From positions 620,001-684,000 of the forward strand of contig NZ_CP039435.1 in the NCBI RefSeq assembly GCF_005484585.1: DNA of 64,000 nucleotides. Direction: 5' to 3'. Below, one piece after another: positions 10,514 through 20,794 of this stretch. Positions within the stretch are counted from its first letter, which is position 1. Each line of letters begins with the position of its first letter. The notes under the pieces are model-generated. The model worked only from the letters and a program-made list of their open reading frames with translations, was not told the DNA's origin and did no database searches. The translations under genes were made by a program, and so were the position numbers. This stretch comes from Brevundimonas sp. SGAir0440 (GTDB lineage: Bacteria; Pseudomonadota; Alphaproteobacteria; Caulobacterales; Caulobacteraceae).

Positions 10514-11272
10514 ATGCCGTCTCATGCCGGAGCCGTTTCGCTATTGCTCCCGACACCGCCCGTCGTCGCCGACGGAATTGCGCTGTTCCTGGACATGGAC
10601 GGCGTGCTGGCCCCGATGGCCCCGACGCCCGACGCCGTCGTGCCAACCGCGCGTCGTACGGCGGCGCTGAAGGCTGTCGAGGCGCGACTGGCGGGCCGCG
10701 TCGCCATCGTCAGCGGACGCACTCTCGCCGAGATCGACCGTATTTCCGATCACGCCCTTGTCTCGGGCTCGGGCGTGCATGGCCTGGAGCGGCGTCTGAA
10801 GGACGGCTCCATTGAACGCAAGACGCCCGACGCCGGCGTCGCCCAGGCGCTGGACGCGTTCGAGGAGTTCGCCGCCGATCGCCCCGGCGTGATCGTCGAG
10901 GACAAGGGCGTCTCCGTCGGTCTGCACTATCGTCAGGCGCCGGATGAAGCCGGCGCCGCCAAGGGGCTGGCGGCCGAGCTTCAGGCAGAGACGGGACTGA
11001 CGCTCCAACCCGGTCATATGGTGCTGGAGCTGAAGACGCCCGGCGCGGACAAGGGTACGGCCGTCACGGCCTTCATGCAGGAGGCGCCGTTCAAGGGCGC
11101 CGTCCCGGTCATGCTGGGCGACGATTTGACCGACGAATACGGGTTCGAGGCTGCGGCGGCGCTGGGCGGATACGGCGTGCTGGTCGGCCCCGAGCGCGAG
11201 ACGGCGGCGCGTTACCGGCTGGACGATGTGGATGCCGTGCTCACCTGGCTTGAAGCCGTAGCGAAGTCCTGA
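10514..11272 (+). CDS. otsB: Trehalose-6-phosphate phosphatase
   Basis: 252-residue HAD phosphatase that makes trehalose from trehalose-6-phosphate. Motif I is LFLDMDGVLAPMAP with Asp27/Asp29, motif II is AIVSGRTLAEI, and the C-terminal motif is MLGDDLTDEYGFEA, which coordinates magnesium. It is the first gene of a rightward operon: the GH15 gene starts 4 bp after its stop and otsA follows. The 168 bp between it and the divergent kdsD should hold promoters for both. Confidence 0.94.
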   Translation: MPSHAGAVSLLLPTPPVVADGIALFLDMDGVLAPMAPTPDAVVPTARRTAALKAVEARLAGRVAIVSGRTLAEIDRISDHALVSGSGVHGLERRLKDGSIERKTPDAGVAQALDAFEEFAADRPGVIVEDKGVSVGLHYRQAPDEAGAAKGLAAELQAETGLTLQPGHMVLELKTPGADKGTAVTAFMQEAPFKGAVPVMLGDDLTDEYGFEAAAALGGYGVLVGPERETAARYRLDDVDAVLTWLEAVAKS

Positions 11273-11276
11273 ATCG

Positions 11277-13061
11277 ATGAAGCCCAATCTTGACCTGTTC
11301 CCCATCGGCAACTGCGGCGTCAGCGCCCTGATCGACCGTCAGGGGCGTTTCGTCTGGGCATGCGCGCCGCGCGTGGACGGCGACCCGATCTTTTCCGCAC
11401 TGATGGATGGCATGGAGCCCGAGCACGGCTTCTGGGCCATCGAGATGGAGGACGTGAAGTCGATCGATCAGGCTTATGTCCGCAATACGCCGGTTCTACG
11501 CACAGTGATGACGGCCGAGGACGGATCGTCGGCCGAGATCATCGATTTCGCCCCGCGTCACCCGAAACATTCGCGCACCTATCGGCCGCTGGCCTTCGCC
11601 CGCATCGTGCGGCCGCTGTCGGGCACGCCGCGCATCCGTGTGCGGTTGCGGCCCTCGACGGACTGGGGCGCGCGCCGGGCGCCGCACACCTCCGGATCCA
11701 ACCACATCCGCTATATGTGCGCCGACGTCACCTTCCGATTGACGACCGATTGTCCCGTGTCGCATGTGCTGGAAGAGCGCGTGTTCCGGCTGGAGCGGTC
11801 GCACGCCTTCTTCCTGGGCCCGGATGAGGGCTACGATCAGGATGTCGGCCACGGCGTTCAGGGCGCGCTGGATCGCACGGTTGCCTATTGGCAAGACTGG
11901 GTGCGCAAACTCTATCTGCCGCTCGACTATCAGGAAGCTGTGATCCGCGCGGCGATCACGCTGAAGCTGTGCGCCTATGAAGAGACCGGCGCCATCGTCG
12001 CCGCCATGACGACCTCGGTGCCCGAGTTCAAGGAGAGCGGGCGCAACTGGGACTATCGCTACTGCTGGATCCGCGACGCCTATTACACGGTGCGGGCGTT
12101 AAACCGGCTGGGCGCGGTCGACATCCTGGAGAACTATCTCGTTTATCTGAGGAACCTGGTCGACGATTCCGCGGGCGGCCACGTCCAGCCGGTTTACGGC
12201 GTGGGTCTGGAGCCCGGGATCGGCGAGAGCATCATCGACAGCGTCGAGGGCTATCGCGGCATGAAGCCGGTGCGGATCGGCAATCAGGCGCACGAACATC
12301 TGCAACACGACGTCTACGGACAGATCGTGCTGCCGCTTGTCCAGGCCTTCTATGACGCACGGCTGCTGCGTCCGGGTACGCTGGAGGATTTCCACGCGCT
12401 GGAAGCCATCGGCGAGCGCGCCTTCGCCATGCACGATCAGACCGATGCGGGCCTTTGGGAGTTCCGCACCATTGCGCGGGTCCACACCTATTCGTCCGTC
12501 ATGTGCTGGGCCGCCTGCGATCGTCTGGCCAAGGCAGCCGACCATCTGAATCTGCCCGATCGGGCCGCCTTCTGGCGTGAGCGGGCGCAAATCATCCGTC
12601 AGCGGATCGAAGCGGAGGCCTATCTGCCCGACGAGGGCCGGTTCGCCGCCAGCTTCGGCGGCCGCGAGTTGGACGCCTCACTGCTGCAGATGACCGATCT
12701 GGGCTTCCTCGACGCCCACGATCCACGTCAGGTCGCCACCTTCGACGCCATCGAGCGCGACCTGAAGAAGGGCAGCCACCTGTTCCGCTATGTGGAGCCG
12801 GACGACTTCGGGGAGCCGGAGACCGCCTTCAACTTCTGCACCTTCTGGTTCATCGAGGCCCTGCACCAGAACGGCCGCATCGAGGAAGCCCGCACCATCT
12901 TCCAGGAGATGCTGAGCCGGCGGACGGCCGCCGGCCTGCTGAGCGAGGACATCTCGATCGACGATGGTGAGCTGTGGGGCAACTATCCGCAGACCTATTC
13001 CCTGGTCGGCATCATCAATTGCGCCGTGCTGTTGAGCCGTTCCTGGACCGATGTGCGTTAA
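11277..13061 (+). CDS. Glycoside hydrolase family 15 (glucoamylase/trehalase-like)
   Basis: 594 residues. An N-terminal beta-rich region (PIGNCGVSALIDRQGRFVW) is followed by the alpha/alpha-toroid GH15 catalytic domain, with the typical NWDYRYCWIRDAYYTVRALNRLG (about 258-280) and an acidic catalytic site around HLQHDVYGQI and EAYLPDEGRFAASFGG. Bacterial GH15 proteins include glucoamylases, glucodextranases and trehalases. The placement between otsB and otsA, with a 4-bp gap upstream and 42 bp downstream, makes trehalase or a role in trehalose/maltosaccharide turnover plausible. The substrate is inference. Confidence 0.9.
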   Translation: MKPNLDLFPIGNCGVSALIDRQGRFVWACAPRVDGDPIFSALMDGMEPEHGFWAIEMEDVKSIDQAYVRNTPVLRTVMTAEDGSSAEIIDFAPRHPKHSRTYRPLAFARIVRPLSGTPRIRVRLRPSTDWGARRAPHTSGSNHIRYMCADVTFRLTTDCPVSHVLEERVFRLERSHAFFLGPDEGYDQDVGHGVQGALDRTVAYWQDWVRKLYLPLDYQEAVIRAAITLKLCAYEETGAIVAAMTTSVPEFKESGRNWDYRYCWIRDAYYTVRALNRLGAVDILENYLVYLRNLVDDSAGGHVQPVYGVGLEPGIGESIIDSVEGYRGMKPVRIGNQAHEHLQHDVYGQIVLPLVQAFYDARLLRPGTLEDFHALEAIGERAFAMHDQTDAGLWEFRTIARVHTYSSVMCWAACDRLAKAADHLNLPDRAAFWRERAQIIRQRIEAEAYLPDEGRFAASFGGRELDASLLQMTDLGFLDAHDPRQVATFDAIERDLKKGSHLFRYVEPDDFGEPETAFNFCTFWFIEALHQNGRIEEARTIFQEMLSRRTAAGLLSEDISIDDGELWGNYPQTYSLVGIINCAVLLSRSWTDVR

Positions 13062-13103
13062 TGTCTGGACCCCGGGGCTGGGGTCGCCGAGTGAAGTGAA
13101 GTC

Positions 13104-14516
13104 ATGAGCCGCCTGATCGTTGTTTCGAACCGGGTTTCGGCCCCGACCGACCCCGCCGCCGGGTCCGCCGGCGGCCTGGCCATGGCCCTGTCCGCCGCCC
13201 TCAGAAAATACGACGGTCTGTGGTTCGGTTGGTCGGGCGAGCGGGTGGATCATTACACCGGCGAGGTGAAGATCGAGGACCGGGCCGGCGTCACCGTAGG
13301 GCTCGTCGATCTGGAGGGGCAGGACGTCGACGAATACTACAACGGCTACGCCAACAAAACGCTTTGGCCGCTGTTCCACCACCGCATCGACCTGGCCCAA
13401 TACGAGCGCTCCTACGGCGAGGGCTATGAGCGGGTGAACCGGCGTTTCGCCGAAGCCCTGGCGCCGCTGATCCAGCCGGACGACATGATCTGGATCCACG
13501 ACTACCACATGATCCCGATGGCGCGGGATCTGCGCCGCCTGGGCATTCGCAACCGGATCGGCTTCTTCCTGCACACGCCCTGGCCCGCGCGGCAGTTGCT
13601 GGTGACCCTGCCGCATCATCGGCGGCTGGTGGAATCGATGTTCGACTTCGACCTGATCGGTTTCCACACGCAGGAATGGAGCGATCTGTTCACCGACTAT
13701 GTGGTGTCAGAGGCCCAGGGCGAGCTGGATGGCGTCGGCGGACTGGAGTGTTTCGGGCGCAAGGTCCAGACCGGCGTCTTCCCCATCGGCATCGATGTAG
13801 ATGGTTTCCTGGCGGCGCGGAACTCGCAGCTTGGGGCGCGAACCTATGACCGGATGGCGGCGTCGTCGGCCTTCCGCTCGATGATCGTGGGGGTGGACCG
13901 GCTGGACTATTCCAAGGGGCTGGAAGAGCGGCTGCTGGGCTACGAGCAATTCCTGCACGACAACGCCTCGATGCGGGGCGAGGTCTTCCTGTTGCAGGTC
14001 ACGCCCATCTCGCGCGACGACGTGGACAGCTATCAGGACATTCGTTCGCGGCTGGACGCCCTGGCCGGACGGATCAACGGCGCCTTCGCCGACATGGATT
14101 GGCAGCCGATCCGATATCTGAACCGCACCTATCGCCGGGATCAGCTGGCGGGCATTTACCGCGCGGCGCGGGTCGGTCTGGTGACGCCGCTGCGCGACGG
14201 CATGAACCTAGTGGCCAAGGAATATGTCTGCGCCCAGAACCCGGATGATCCCGGCGTGCTGATCCTGTCGCGCTTCGCCGGGGCGGCGGAACAGATGGGC
14301 GAGGCGCTGCTGGTCAATCCCTACAGTCGCGAAGAGCTGTCCGACGCCATCCAGAAGGCGCTGACCATGCCGCTGGCCGAGCGCATCCGGAAATGGGAAG
14401 CCTTGATGGATGTGGTTCGCGCCACCGATGTCGGCATCTGGCGCGATGATTTCGTGCGCGCCCTGCAAGCCGATGAATCGACTTCGCAACCGACGCAGTG
14501 GGCCGGCGCGGCCTGA
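13104..14516 (+). CDS. otsA: Alpha,alpha-trehalose-phosphate synthase (UDP-forming)
   Basis: 470-residue GT20 enzyme that joins UDP-glucose and glucose-6-phosphate. It has the N-terminal [30 protein letters not shown], the Arg/Lys donor site [14 protein letters not shown] (about 269-282) and the C-terminal [16 protein letters not shown], all diagnostic. Normal length. Last gene of the otsB-GH15-otsA operon, which can both make and possibly degrade trehalose, a stress protectant. It converges with the broken lipoprotein gene 3 bp away. Confidence 0.96.
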   Translation: MSRLIVVSNRVSAPTDPAAGSAGGLAMALSAALRKYDGLWFGWSGERVDHYTGEVKIEDRAGVTVGLVDLEGQDVDEYYNGYANKTLWPLFHHRIDLAQYERSYGEGYERVNRRFAEALAPLIQPDDMIWIHDYHMIPMARDLRRLGIRNRIGFFLHTPWPARQLLVTLPHHRRLVESMFDFDLIGFHTQEWSDLFTDYVVSEAQGELDGVGGLECFGRKVQTGVFPIGIDVDGFLAARNSQLGARTYDRMAASSAFRSMIVGVDRLDYSKGLEERLLGYEQFLHDNASMRGEVFLLQVTPISRDDVDSYQDIRSRLDALAGRINGAFADMDWQPIRYLNRTYRRDQLAGIYRAARVGLVTPLRDGMNLVAKEYVCAQNPDDPGVLILSRFAGAAEQMGEALLVNPYSREELSDAIQKALTMPLAERIRKWEALMDVVRATDVGIWRDDFVRALQADESTSQPTQWAGAA

Positions 14517-14519
14517 CGC

Positions 14520-15494
14520 CTAGCGCAGGTCGAAGGCCAGCATCAGGGTGCGCTGGGCCGGATTGAAGTTGTCGTCGGACAGGATGTAGAGGCGGGTCCT
14601 GCCGTTGCGCGTCTCTGCGGCGATCCCCTCGAAATTGTCGGTCGTGCCCGGCAGTTTCAGCTCGATCAACACCGGCCCCAGCGTTCCGTCGGGGGCCATG
14701 CGGCGCACGCGCGCGCGCATGTCGATGGGCGCCCTATACAGACGCTGGACCACGAACCATCCGGCGCCGGACGGGTCGCGATCCAGGCCGGTGATGCGGT
14801 ATTCGCTGTCGGGGATGGGGGTTGTCGGCGGCGCGCTGACGACCGTGCATCTCGCCGCCGCGCATTCCCAGACGCCGCCCGCCTCGCCAGAGACGCGCCA
14901 GCCGCCGGGCGCAGCGGCCAACCCCTCCATCCCGTCGTTCTCGGTGAAGGCGAAGTCGGGCGACCGCACCGGCGACGGCTGGGTCTTCAGCGCCGACAAC
15001 GGGCCGTAGTTCCAGATGCGGTGACGCCGCTCGAAACTAACCAGCAGATCGCCGGAGGGGGTGATGGCCAGGCCCTCGGCGTCGCCGTCCGACTTGTCGG
15101 AAATCGCAGCGCCGTCCTGAAGCGTCAGCCGACGCGAGCGGAAACGATCTAGTCCGACCAACCACCCCCGGTGGTCCAGACGGATGTCGCCGCGCACCAG
15201 ATCACCGGTGTCCGACACCGTGACGAAGCCGCCGTCGCCGGTCAGCATCAGGTCCGACAGGCTGTGCAGCGGCGAGGTCGGCGCGGCGCTAACCTGCTGG
15301 CCGCCGGCGAACGTCACACCGTCAGCCAACTGCGTGCCGCCGGGCAGGCCCAGGCTGACGCTTCGCAGTTCCGCGACCTGGGGCGTCCAGCCGTCCGACG
15401 ATAACGGTTAGGGACGCGGCGCGCCCAGCGAGGCGGCGCAGGCCGACAGCGACAGGGCGATCCAGACACTGGCCAGCCGGCCGAAACGGCTCAT
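14520..15494 (-). pseudogene. Phytase-like esterase lipoprotein gene, interrupted by an in-frame stop
   Basis: The reading frame starting at the ATG at 15494 gives a lipoprotein signal, [20 protein letters not shown], with a SLSAC lipobox, then meets TAA at 15408-15410 (codon 29). It continues in the same frame with SSDGWTPQVAELRSVSLG and about 270 residues of a beta-propeller-like domain (DGDAEGLAITPSGDLLVSFERRHRIWNYG and FTENDGMEGLAA), typical of the esterase-like activity of phytase family. The ATG overlaps the cobT stop as ATGA, which supports it as the ancestral start. With the stop in place, only a secretion-less protein from a weak internal start (for example TTG at 15329) could be made. 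A sequencing error is the other explanation. Confidence 0.75.
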
Positions 15495-17374
15495 GCCGCC
15501 AACTTTCGCTTGGTGCGACGGGTGGGACCGGCCGCGCCCTCGTTCTCGAACAGCTCGGCCAGCTTCTCGGTCATGGCCCCCGCCAGCTGTTCCACATCCA
15601 CGATCGTCAGGGCCTTGCGATACCAGCGGGTCACGTCGTGGCCGATGCCGATGGCCAGCAGTTCGACCGGCGAGCGGTCCTCGATCTCGGCGATCACTTG
15701 GCGCAGGTGCTTGTCCAGATAAAGCGCCGCATTCGCCGACTGGGTCGAGTCGTCGACTGGCGAACCGTCGGAAATGACCATCAGGATGCGGCGCTGTTCA
15801 GTGCGGGCCAGCAGACGACCGTGGGCCCATTGCAGGGCCTCGCCGTCGATATTCTCCTTCAGCAGACCTTCGCGCATCATCAGGCCCAGGTTCTTCTTGG
15901 CCCGGCGCCAAGGCGCATCGGCGGCCTTGTAGATGATGTGGCGCAGGTCGTTGAGGCGGCCGGGATTTTGCGGCTTGCCGGCGGTGATCCAGGCTTCGCG
16001 GCTCTGCCCGCCCTTCCACGCGCGGGTTGTGAAGCCTAGGATCTCGACCTTGACGCCGCAACGCTCCAGCGTCCGCGCCAGGATGTCGGCGCAGACCGCC
16101 GCCACCATGATCGGTCGCCCGCGCATCGAGCCTGAGTTGTCCAGCAGCAGGGTCACGACCGTGTCGCGGAACGGGCTCTCGCTCTCGGCCTTGAACGACA
16201 GGGGGGCGGTCGGGTCGGTGACGATCCGGGTCAGCCGCGCCGTGTCCAGCATCCCCTCTTCCAGATCGAACACCCACGAGCGGTTCTGCTGGGCCAGCAG
16301 GCGGCGTTGCAGCTTGTTGGCCAGGCGCGAAACGACGCTGGACAGGATGGCCAGCTGGCCGTCCAGCAGGGCGCGCAGCCGGTCCAGCTCGACCGGGTCG
16401 CACAGGTCGGCGGCGTCCACCACCTCGTCGAAGGCGGTGGTGAAGACGCGGTAGAAATCGACCGTTCGGCCGTCGTCGGCCGTCTGCTGACGGTTCGGCT
16501 GCTGACCTTCCTGCAACTCCGGGCCATCGTCGGCGCCTTCGCCGTCGGGATCGGCGGGCGCGCCTTCGGGGCGACTTTCGCGCTCTTGCTCGGAAGACTG
16601 ATCGTCGGCGTCGCCCTCCATCGACTGGGAGCCTTCGCCGCCGTCCTGCTCTTCCTCTTCGTCCTGATCGTCGTCGACCGCCGGGTCTTGAGGGTCCGGT
16701 TCCTCGTCGCCGGGATCTTCGGACGTATCTTCGCCGCGCCCATCGCCGGGGTCGAGGTCCAGCGCGCGCAGAACCTCGCGCATCTTCAGCGCAAAGCCCT
16801 CCTGATCGCCCGCCGTGCCGGCCAGGGCGTCCAGCTTGGCGCCGGCCTTGGCCTCGATGTTGGCGCGCACCAGATCCAGCATGGCCCGGGCGCCGTCGGG
16901 GGCGGGGCGCCCGGTCAGCCGCTCGCGCACCAGCAGGGCCACGGCTTCGGACACGGGCACGCGGTCGGCGTCGCTGATCCGCAGGGCGCCCGTCTTTTCC
17001 AGTCGCGTGATCAGGGCGGCGCGCAGATTGTCGCGCACCCCGGCCAGATGTTCCGAACCAAACGCCTCGACGCGCGCCTGTTCGACCGCATCGAACACCT
17101 CGGCCGCCTTGGCGTCCGCCGGGCGCATCCGGCTGTTCACCGCCGCATCGTGATTGGCCAGACGCAGCGCCAGCCGGTCGGCCTGGCCGCGCAAGGACGC
17201 GCTCTCGGGCCCGGACGGATCGCGCGGCGGATGGGGCAGGGTCAGGACGCCGTTCGACAGCTTTGGCCCGTCGGACCCGAACACCACCTCCAGCTCGGGC
17301 TGCTCGGCCAGCGCCCGCGCGGCATGACCCAGCGCGCGCTTGAAGATTTCGGCGGGAGTATCCGGGGCGGCCAT
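15491..17374 (-). CDS. cobT: Cobaltochelatase subunit CobT
   Basis: 627 residues. CobT with CobS forms the AAA+/VWA motor that drives cobalt insertion by CobN in aerobic cobalamin synthesis. The layout is typical: an N-terminal helical region, a long acidic linker (about residues 210-290, rich in Asp/Glu), and a C-terminal VWA domain with the MIDAS start [14 protein letters not shown] (DxSxS). cobS is not in the window and would be expected upstream, beyond the DUF418 gene or elsewhere. The stop overlaps the start of the broken lipoprotein gene by 4 bp. Confidence 0.95.
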   Translation of the reverse strand: MAAPDTPAEIFKRALGHAARALAEQPELEVVFGSDGPKLSNGVLTLPHPPRDPSGPESASLRGQADRLALRLANHDAAVNSRMRPADAKAAEVFDAVEQARVEAFGSEHLAGVRDNLRAALITRLEKTGALRISDADRVPVSEAVALLVRERLTGRPAPDGARAMLDLVRANIEAKAGAKLDALAGTAGDQEGFALKMREVLRALDLDPGDGRGEDTSEDPGDEEPDPQDPAVDDDQDEEEEQDGGEGSQSMEGDADDQSSEQERESRPEGAPADPDGEGADDGPELQEGQQPNRQQTADDGRTVDFYRVFTTAFDEVVDAADLCDPVELDRLRALLDGQLAILSSVVSRLANKLQRRLLAQQNRSWVFDLEEGMLDTARLTRIVTDPTAPLSFKAESESPFRDTVVTLLLDNSGSMRGRPIMVAAVCADILARTLERCGVKVEILGFTTRAWKGGQSREAWITAGKPQNPGRLNDLRHIIYKAADAPWRRAKKNLGLMMREGLLKENIDGEALQWAHGRLLARTEQRRILMVISDGSPVDDSTQSANAALYLDKHLRQVIAEIEDRSPVELLAIGIGHDVTRWYRKALTIVDVEQLAGAMTEKLAELFENEGAAGPTRRTKRKLAA

Positions 17375-17415
17375 AGCCCTCAGTTAATCGCTTCGCGCCT
17401 GCGATAAAAGCGCCG

Positions 17416-18660
17416 TCAGCCGCCTTTTGAGATCGGCACCCGCCGGCCATAGGTCAGACAGCGCCAAACCCACTCCAGCGGCCCCATGCTGAACCGCGAC
17501 AACCATAGCGGCGACCAGATCAGTTGCAGCGCCCAGACCGCCAGGACCAGGCCCCACATCTGCACATAGTCGGCCCGCCCGAACAGTCGCGGTCCCCACG
17601 GCATGTAGAAGATGGAGGTCATGATCAGGGTCTGGGTCAGATAGTTGGTGAAGGCCATCTGTCCCACCGGCCGCAGCGCCGCCGTGATCCACGCCAGCCC
17701 CCGGGTCGTCGCCAGCACGATCAGGCTGACATAGGCCAGGGTGACGAAGACGGGGAAGGAGGCGACGACCTCCGCCAGGCCGCGCGTCGGGTGGGTTCCG
17801 GTCGGCGCCATCGCCTCGCGCCATTCCAGCACGCCCAGCAGGGCCAGTACGACGCCGCCGATAGCTATCAAGGCGACATAGACCCCGTTGGGCGCCCGGC
17901 CGCTGAAAACGCCGGCCTTGAACAGACCCAGTCCCAGCATCATCAGGGCCACGGTCGAGAACACGAACATCGTCAGGCTGGCGCCCTGCAGCAGAACCCA
18001 GTTCTGAAGGTTCTGGCCCATCGCCCCGGCCCAGCCGCTGCGATAGGCGGCGATCGACTCCGTCACCATGGCGGCGGTGTCATGCGGCCCGCCTTGGTTG
18101 ATCGCCTCGGTGATCGCCGGCGGCCCGGCGACCATCAGCCAGGTCGCGCCCGCTTGCATTGCGCCCAGCAACAGGGTCACGCCCAGGCCGATCCCGATCA
18201 GCGTTCCGGCCCGCATCGACCGCATCAGCATCACGAACAGGCCCGACCAGGCGTAGAGCAGCAGCACGTCGCCATACCAGAAGGCCAGGCCGTGGATCAG
18301 GGCGATGACCGCCAGCCAGAACAGCCGGCGCCGCAGTAGTTTGCCACGCGCTGCATCGCCCCGCTCGCCCCCGACCAGATAGATCGAGGCCCCGAACAGC
18401 ATCGAAAACAGGGTGATGAACTTCTGATGGAAGAAGACGTCCATCGTCCAGCGCGCCACGGCGTTGGCGCCGGTGACCGGAAACGGGCTCAGGCTTGCGT
18501 CCTGATAGACCATGACCGGCAGGCCGAAGGAGACGACATTGACCGCCAGGATGCCCAGCACCGCCAGCCCCCGCATGACGTCCAGGCTGGCGATGCGCGA
18601 GGTCGCCGCGACGGGCGACAGCGTCTCCGCCGCATCCTTGTCCGTGTCGTCCATGGTCAT
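17416..18660 (-). CDS. DUF418 family membrane protein
   Basis: 414 residues with about ten hydrophobic segments. The N-terminal RIASLDVMRGLAVLGILAVNV and the C-terminal GLAWITAALRPVGQMAFTNYLTQTLIM and WSPLWLSRFSMGPLEWVWRCLTYG are hallmarks of the DUF418/YeiB family of inner-membrane proteins. Function is not firmly known; some members are thought to act in transport or acyl transfer. The ATG at 18660 (or 18654) is chosen over the far upstream start because the signature sequence begins soon after. It sits 42 bp upstream of cobT. Confidence 0.88.
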   Translation of the reverse strand: MTMDDTDKDAAETLSPVAATSRIASLDVMRGLAVLGILAVNVVSFGLPVMVYQDASLSPFPVTGANAVARWTMDVFFHQKFITLFSMLFGASIYLVGGERGDAARGKLLRRRLFWLAVIALIHGLAFWYGDVLLLYAWSGLFVMLMRSMRAGTLIGIGLGVTLLLGAMQAGATWLMVAGPPAITEAINQGGPHDTAAMVTESIAAYRSGWAGAMGQNLQNWVLLQGASLTMFVFSTVALMMLGLGLFKAGVFSGRAPNGVYVALIAIGGVVLALLGVLEWREAMAPTGTHPTRGLAEVVASFPVFVTLAYVSLIVLATTRGLAWITAALRPVGQMAFTNYLTQTLIMTSIFYMPWGPRLFGRADYVQMWGLVLAVWALQLIWSPLWLSRFSMGPLEWVWRCLTYGRRVPISKGG

Positions 18661-18704
18661 TCTCGGATCCCCCAATCCTCGAACTAAGGCGTCAGGCGCG
18701 CCTG

Positions 18705-19262
18705 TCAGCCCTTGGGCATCAGGCCCAGTCTGTCCTTGACCGCCGGCCGCGCCTCGAAGGCGATGAACGCGGCGCACAACCCGGCCCACAGGGCGTAGCT
18801 GACGCCCACGATCATGGCGATGGGCAGGCCGCCGACCCCGAAGATCAGCAGGGTGGTCTCGGTCGCGCCCAAGGCCTGCATCACATCGCCGGCCTCGAAC
18901 CAGCCCATCACGCTCATGCCCAGGGCGACGACGATCTGAACCAGGGCCGCCGCCAGGCCGCCGTACATCATGAAGCGCCAGACGACGCCCAGCCGCGTGC
19001 CGGGCCGGCCGTCACGCTTGCGCTCGTTCAACACGCGATACAGCGCCAGCGGCACGGTGATCAGCCCGATCAGCATCACCACCAGCCGCCAGTCCATATC
19101 GCGACCCGGCAGATAGGCGTGCGGCCGCCAGAAGGGCAGGGTCAGCCACAGCGGCGGCCAGGCCGCGCCGGCCAAACAGGCCAGAATCCGAGGCGTCCGG
19201 CCAGGCCGCGCGGCGATGGTCGCCTGACCGGGCAGGTCGGAATAGCTCTCGAACCGGCTCAT
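18705..19262 (-). CDS. Hypothetical integral membrane protein
   Basis: 185 residues with four to five membrane spans (near 27-45, 60-80, 98-122 and 135-165 by hydrophobicity). The C-terminal half resembles membrane proteins with paired spans and short loops, but I cannot name a family. The start overlaps the stop of the upstream hydroxybutyryl-CoA dehydrogenase gene (ATGA, 19259-19262), so the two are translationally coupled. Confidence 0.75.
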   Translation of the reverse strand: MSRFESYSDLPGQATIAARPGRTPRILACLAGAAWPPLWLTLPFWRPHAYLPGRDMDWRLVVMLIGLITVPLALYRVLNERKRDGRPGTRLGVVWRFMMYGGLAAALVQIVVALGMSVMGWFEAGDVMQALGATETTLLIFGVGGLPIAMIVGVSYALWAGLCAAFIAFEARPAVKDRLGLMPKG

Positions 19263-20140
19263 CGCGTCGGCGCCGGCGCAGCGCCGGAATAGTCATAGAA
19301 GCCGCGTCCGCTCTTCCTGCCCAGCCAGCCGGCCTCGACATACTTCACCAGCAGCGGGCAGGGACGATATTTGCTGTCGGCCAGGCCGTCATACAGCACG
19401 TTCATGATGGCCAGGACGACGTCCAGACCCATGAAGTCCGCCAGTTCCAGCGGGCCCATCGGATGATTGGCGCCCAGGCGCAGCGCCTTGTCAATCGAGG
19501 CGACGTTGCCGACCCCTTCGTACAGGGCGAAGATGGCCTCGTTCATCATCGGCACCAGGATGCGGTTGACGATGAAGGCGGGAAAATCCTCGGCGTCCGT
19601 GGTGGTCTTGCCCAGGCTTTCGGCGAAGGCGACGGCGGCGGAATGGGTCTCGGCCGAGGTGGCGATGCCGCGAATGATCTCCACCAGCTTCATCACCGGC
19701 GCCGGCTTCATGAAATGCAGGCCGACGAACCGGTCCGGCCGGTCCGTTGAGGACGCCAGGCGGGTGATCGAGATCGAAGAGGTGTTGGACGCCAGCAGGG
19801 TCTGCGGCCCCAGGTGCGGCACGACCTGCGCATAGAGGGCCTTCTTGACGGCCTCGTCTTCCAGCGCCGCCTCGATGACCAGATCGGCGCCGGCGACGGC
19901 CTCGGCCATTGCGTCGCTGATCGTGATGCGGGCCAAGGCCGCATCGGCGGCGGCCTGATCGACCAGGCCGCGCCCGACGTGACGCGCCAGGCTGGCCGCG
20001 ATCTCGCCCTGCGCCAGCGGCAGCCGGTCGGCGACGACGTCATAAAGGCGAACCGAATAGCCCCCGAGCGCGACCGCCTGCGCGATGCCTGCGCCCATCT
20101 GTCCGGCGCCCAAAATGGCGACTGTGGTGATCGAGGTCAT
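19259..20140 (-). CDS. hbdA: 3-hydroxybutyryl-CoA dehydrogenase
   Basis: 293-residue NAD-dependent enzyme oxidising 3-hydroxyacyl-CoA in fatty acid, butyrate or aromatic degradation. The N-terminal Rossmann motif VAILGAGQMGAGIAQ (about 7-21), the catalytic segment VGLHFMKPAPVMKLVEII (His with the later Glu/Asn) and AFINRILVPMMNEA-type motif FIVNRILVPMMNEA are present, and GPLELADFMGLD ends the family signature. The symbol is by family; it could equally be called paaH or fadB2. Confidence 0.93.
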   Translation of the reverse strand: MTSITTVAILGAGQMGAGIAQAVALGGYSVRLYDVVADRLPLAQGEIAASLARHVGRGLVDQAAADAALARITISDAMAEAVAGADLVIEAALEDEAVKKALYAQVVPHLGPQTLLASNTSSISITRLASSTDRPDRFVGLHFMKPAPVMKLVEIIRGIATSAETHSAAVAFAESLGKTTTDAEDFPAFIVNRILVPMMNEAIFALYEGVGNVASIDKALRLGANHPMGPLELADFMGLDVVLAIMNVLYDGLADSKYRPCPLLVKYVEAGWLGRKSGRGFYDYSGAAPAPTR

Positions 20141-20244
20141 GAACCGTGGTCGAAAGTGGTCGGGCGGGCACCTTTAGAAAGGAAGGCGCGCGGCGCAAGA
20201 GCGGATCAACCCTCTCGCATCAGATTTCCGTCCGCCGTGTCGCC

Positions 20245-20550
20245 TCAGCCGAGCAGCTGGATCAGGGCCGGCGCCGCCGTGCGGTTGAACAGCACGCTGA
20301 TGAACTGCAGCAGCAGGATCACCACGATGGGCGAGATGTCGATGCCGCCCAGGTTCGGAATGATGCGGCGGAACGGCTCCAGCAGGGGCGCGGTGACCCG
20401 GTCCAGGAAGGTCCCGACCGAATAGACGAAGCGGTTGCGATAGTTGACGACGTCGAACGCCACCAACCAGCTCAGAATTGCCTGGGCGATGATAAACCAG
20501 ATCATCAGACTGATGATGGTGTTGATCAACCAGACGAGCGCATAGCCCAT
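20245..20550 (-). CDS. YggT family membrane protein
   Basis: 101 residues with two membrane spans (about 8-32 and 70-92) and the family signature LSWLVAFDVVNYRNRFVYSVGTFLDRVTAPLLEPFRRIIPNLGGIDISPIV. YggT proteins are small membrane proteins linked to osmotic stress and cell division in various bacteria; the exact role is unclear. It stands alone on the minus strand, upstream of the divergent tRNA gene. Confidence 0.92.
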   Translation of the reverse strand: MGYALVWLINTIISLMIWFIIAQAILSWLVAFDVVNYRNRFVYSVGTFLDRVTAPLLEPFRRIIPNLGGIDISPIVVILLLQFISVLFNRTAAPALIQLLG

Positions 20551-20647
20551 GAACGGTAACTCCTGCTTGGATCGGCGCTTCTAGCCTGTTCGCCCCTGCT
20601 CCGACAACGGCCGTATCCGACCTGCGCGCTTTGCGCGCACAAGCCCG

Positions 20648-20676
20648 TTGACACCACGCCCGCCCGCCTTCTATGT
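20648..20676 (+). promoter_or_regulatory. Sigma70-type promoter of tRNA-Ala
   Basis: TTGACA (20648-20653) and CTATGT (20671-20676) are separated by exactly 17 bp and end 37 bp before the tRNA. The perfect -35 hexamer and spacing fit a stable-RNA promoter. Confidence 0.7.
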
Positions 20677-20713
20677 CCGCCACGCCTGTGAAACCCGATC
20701 CCACGCTGGAAAC

Positions 20714-20794
<81 letters not shown>

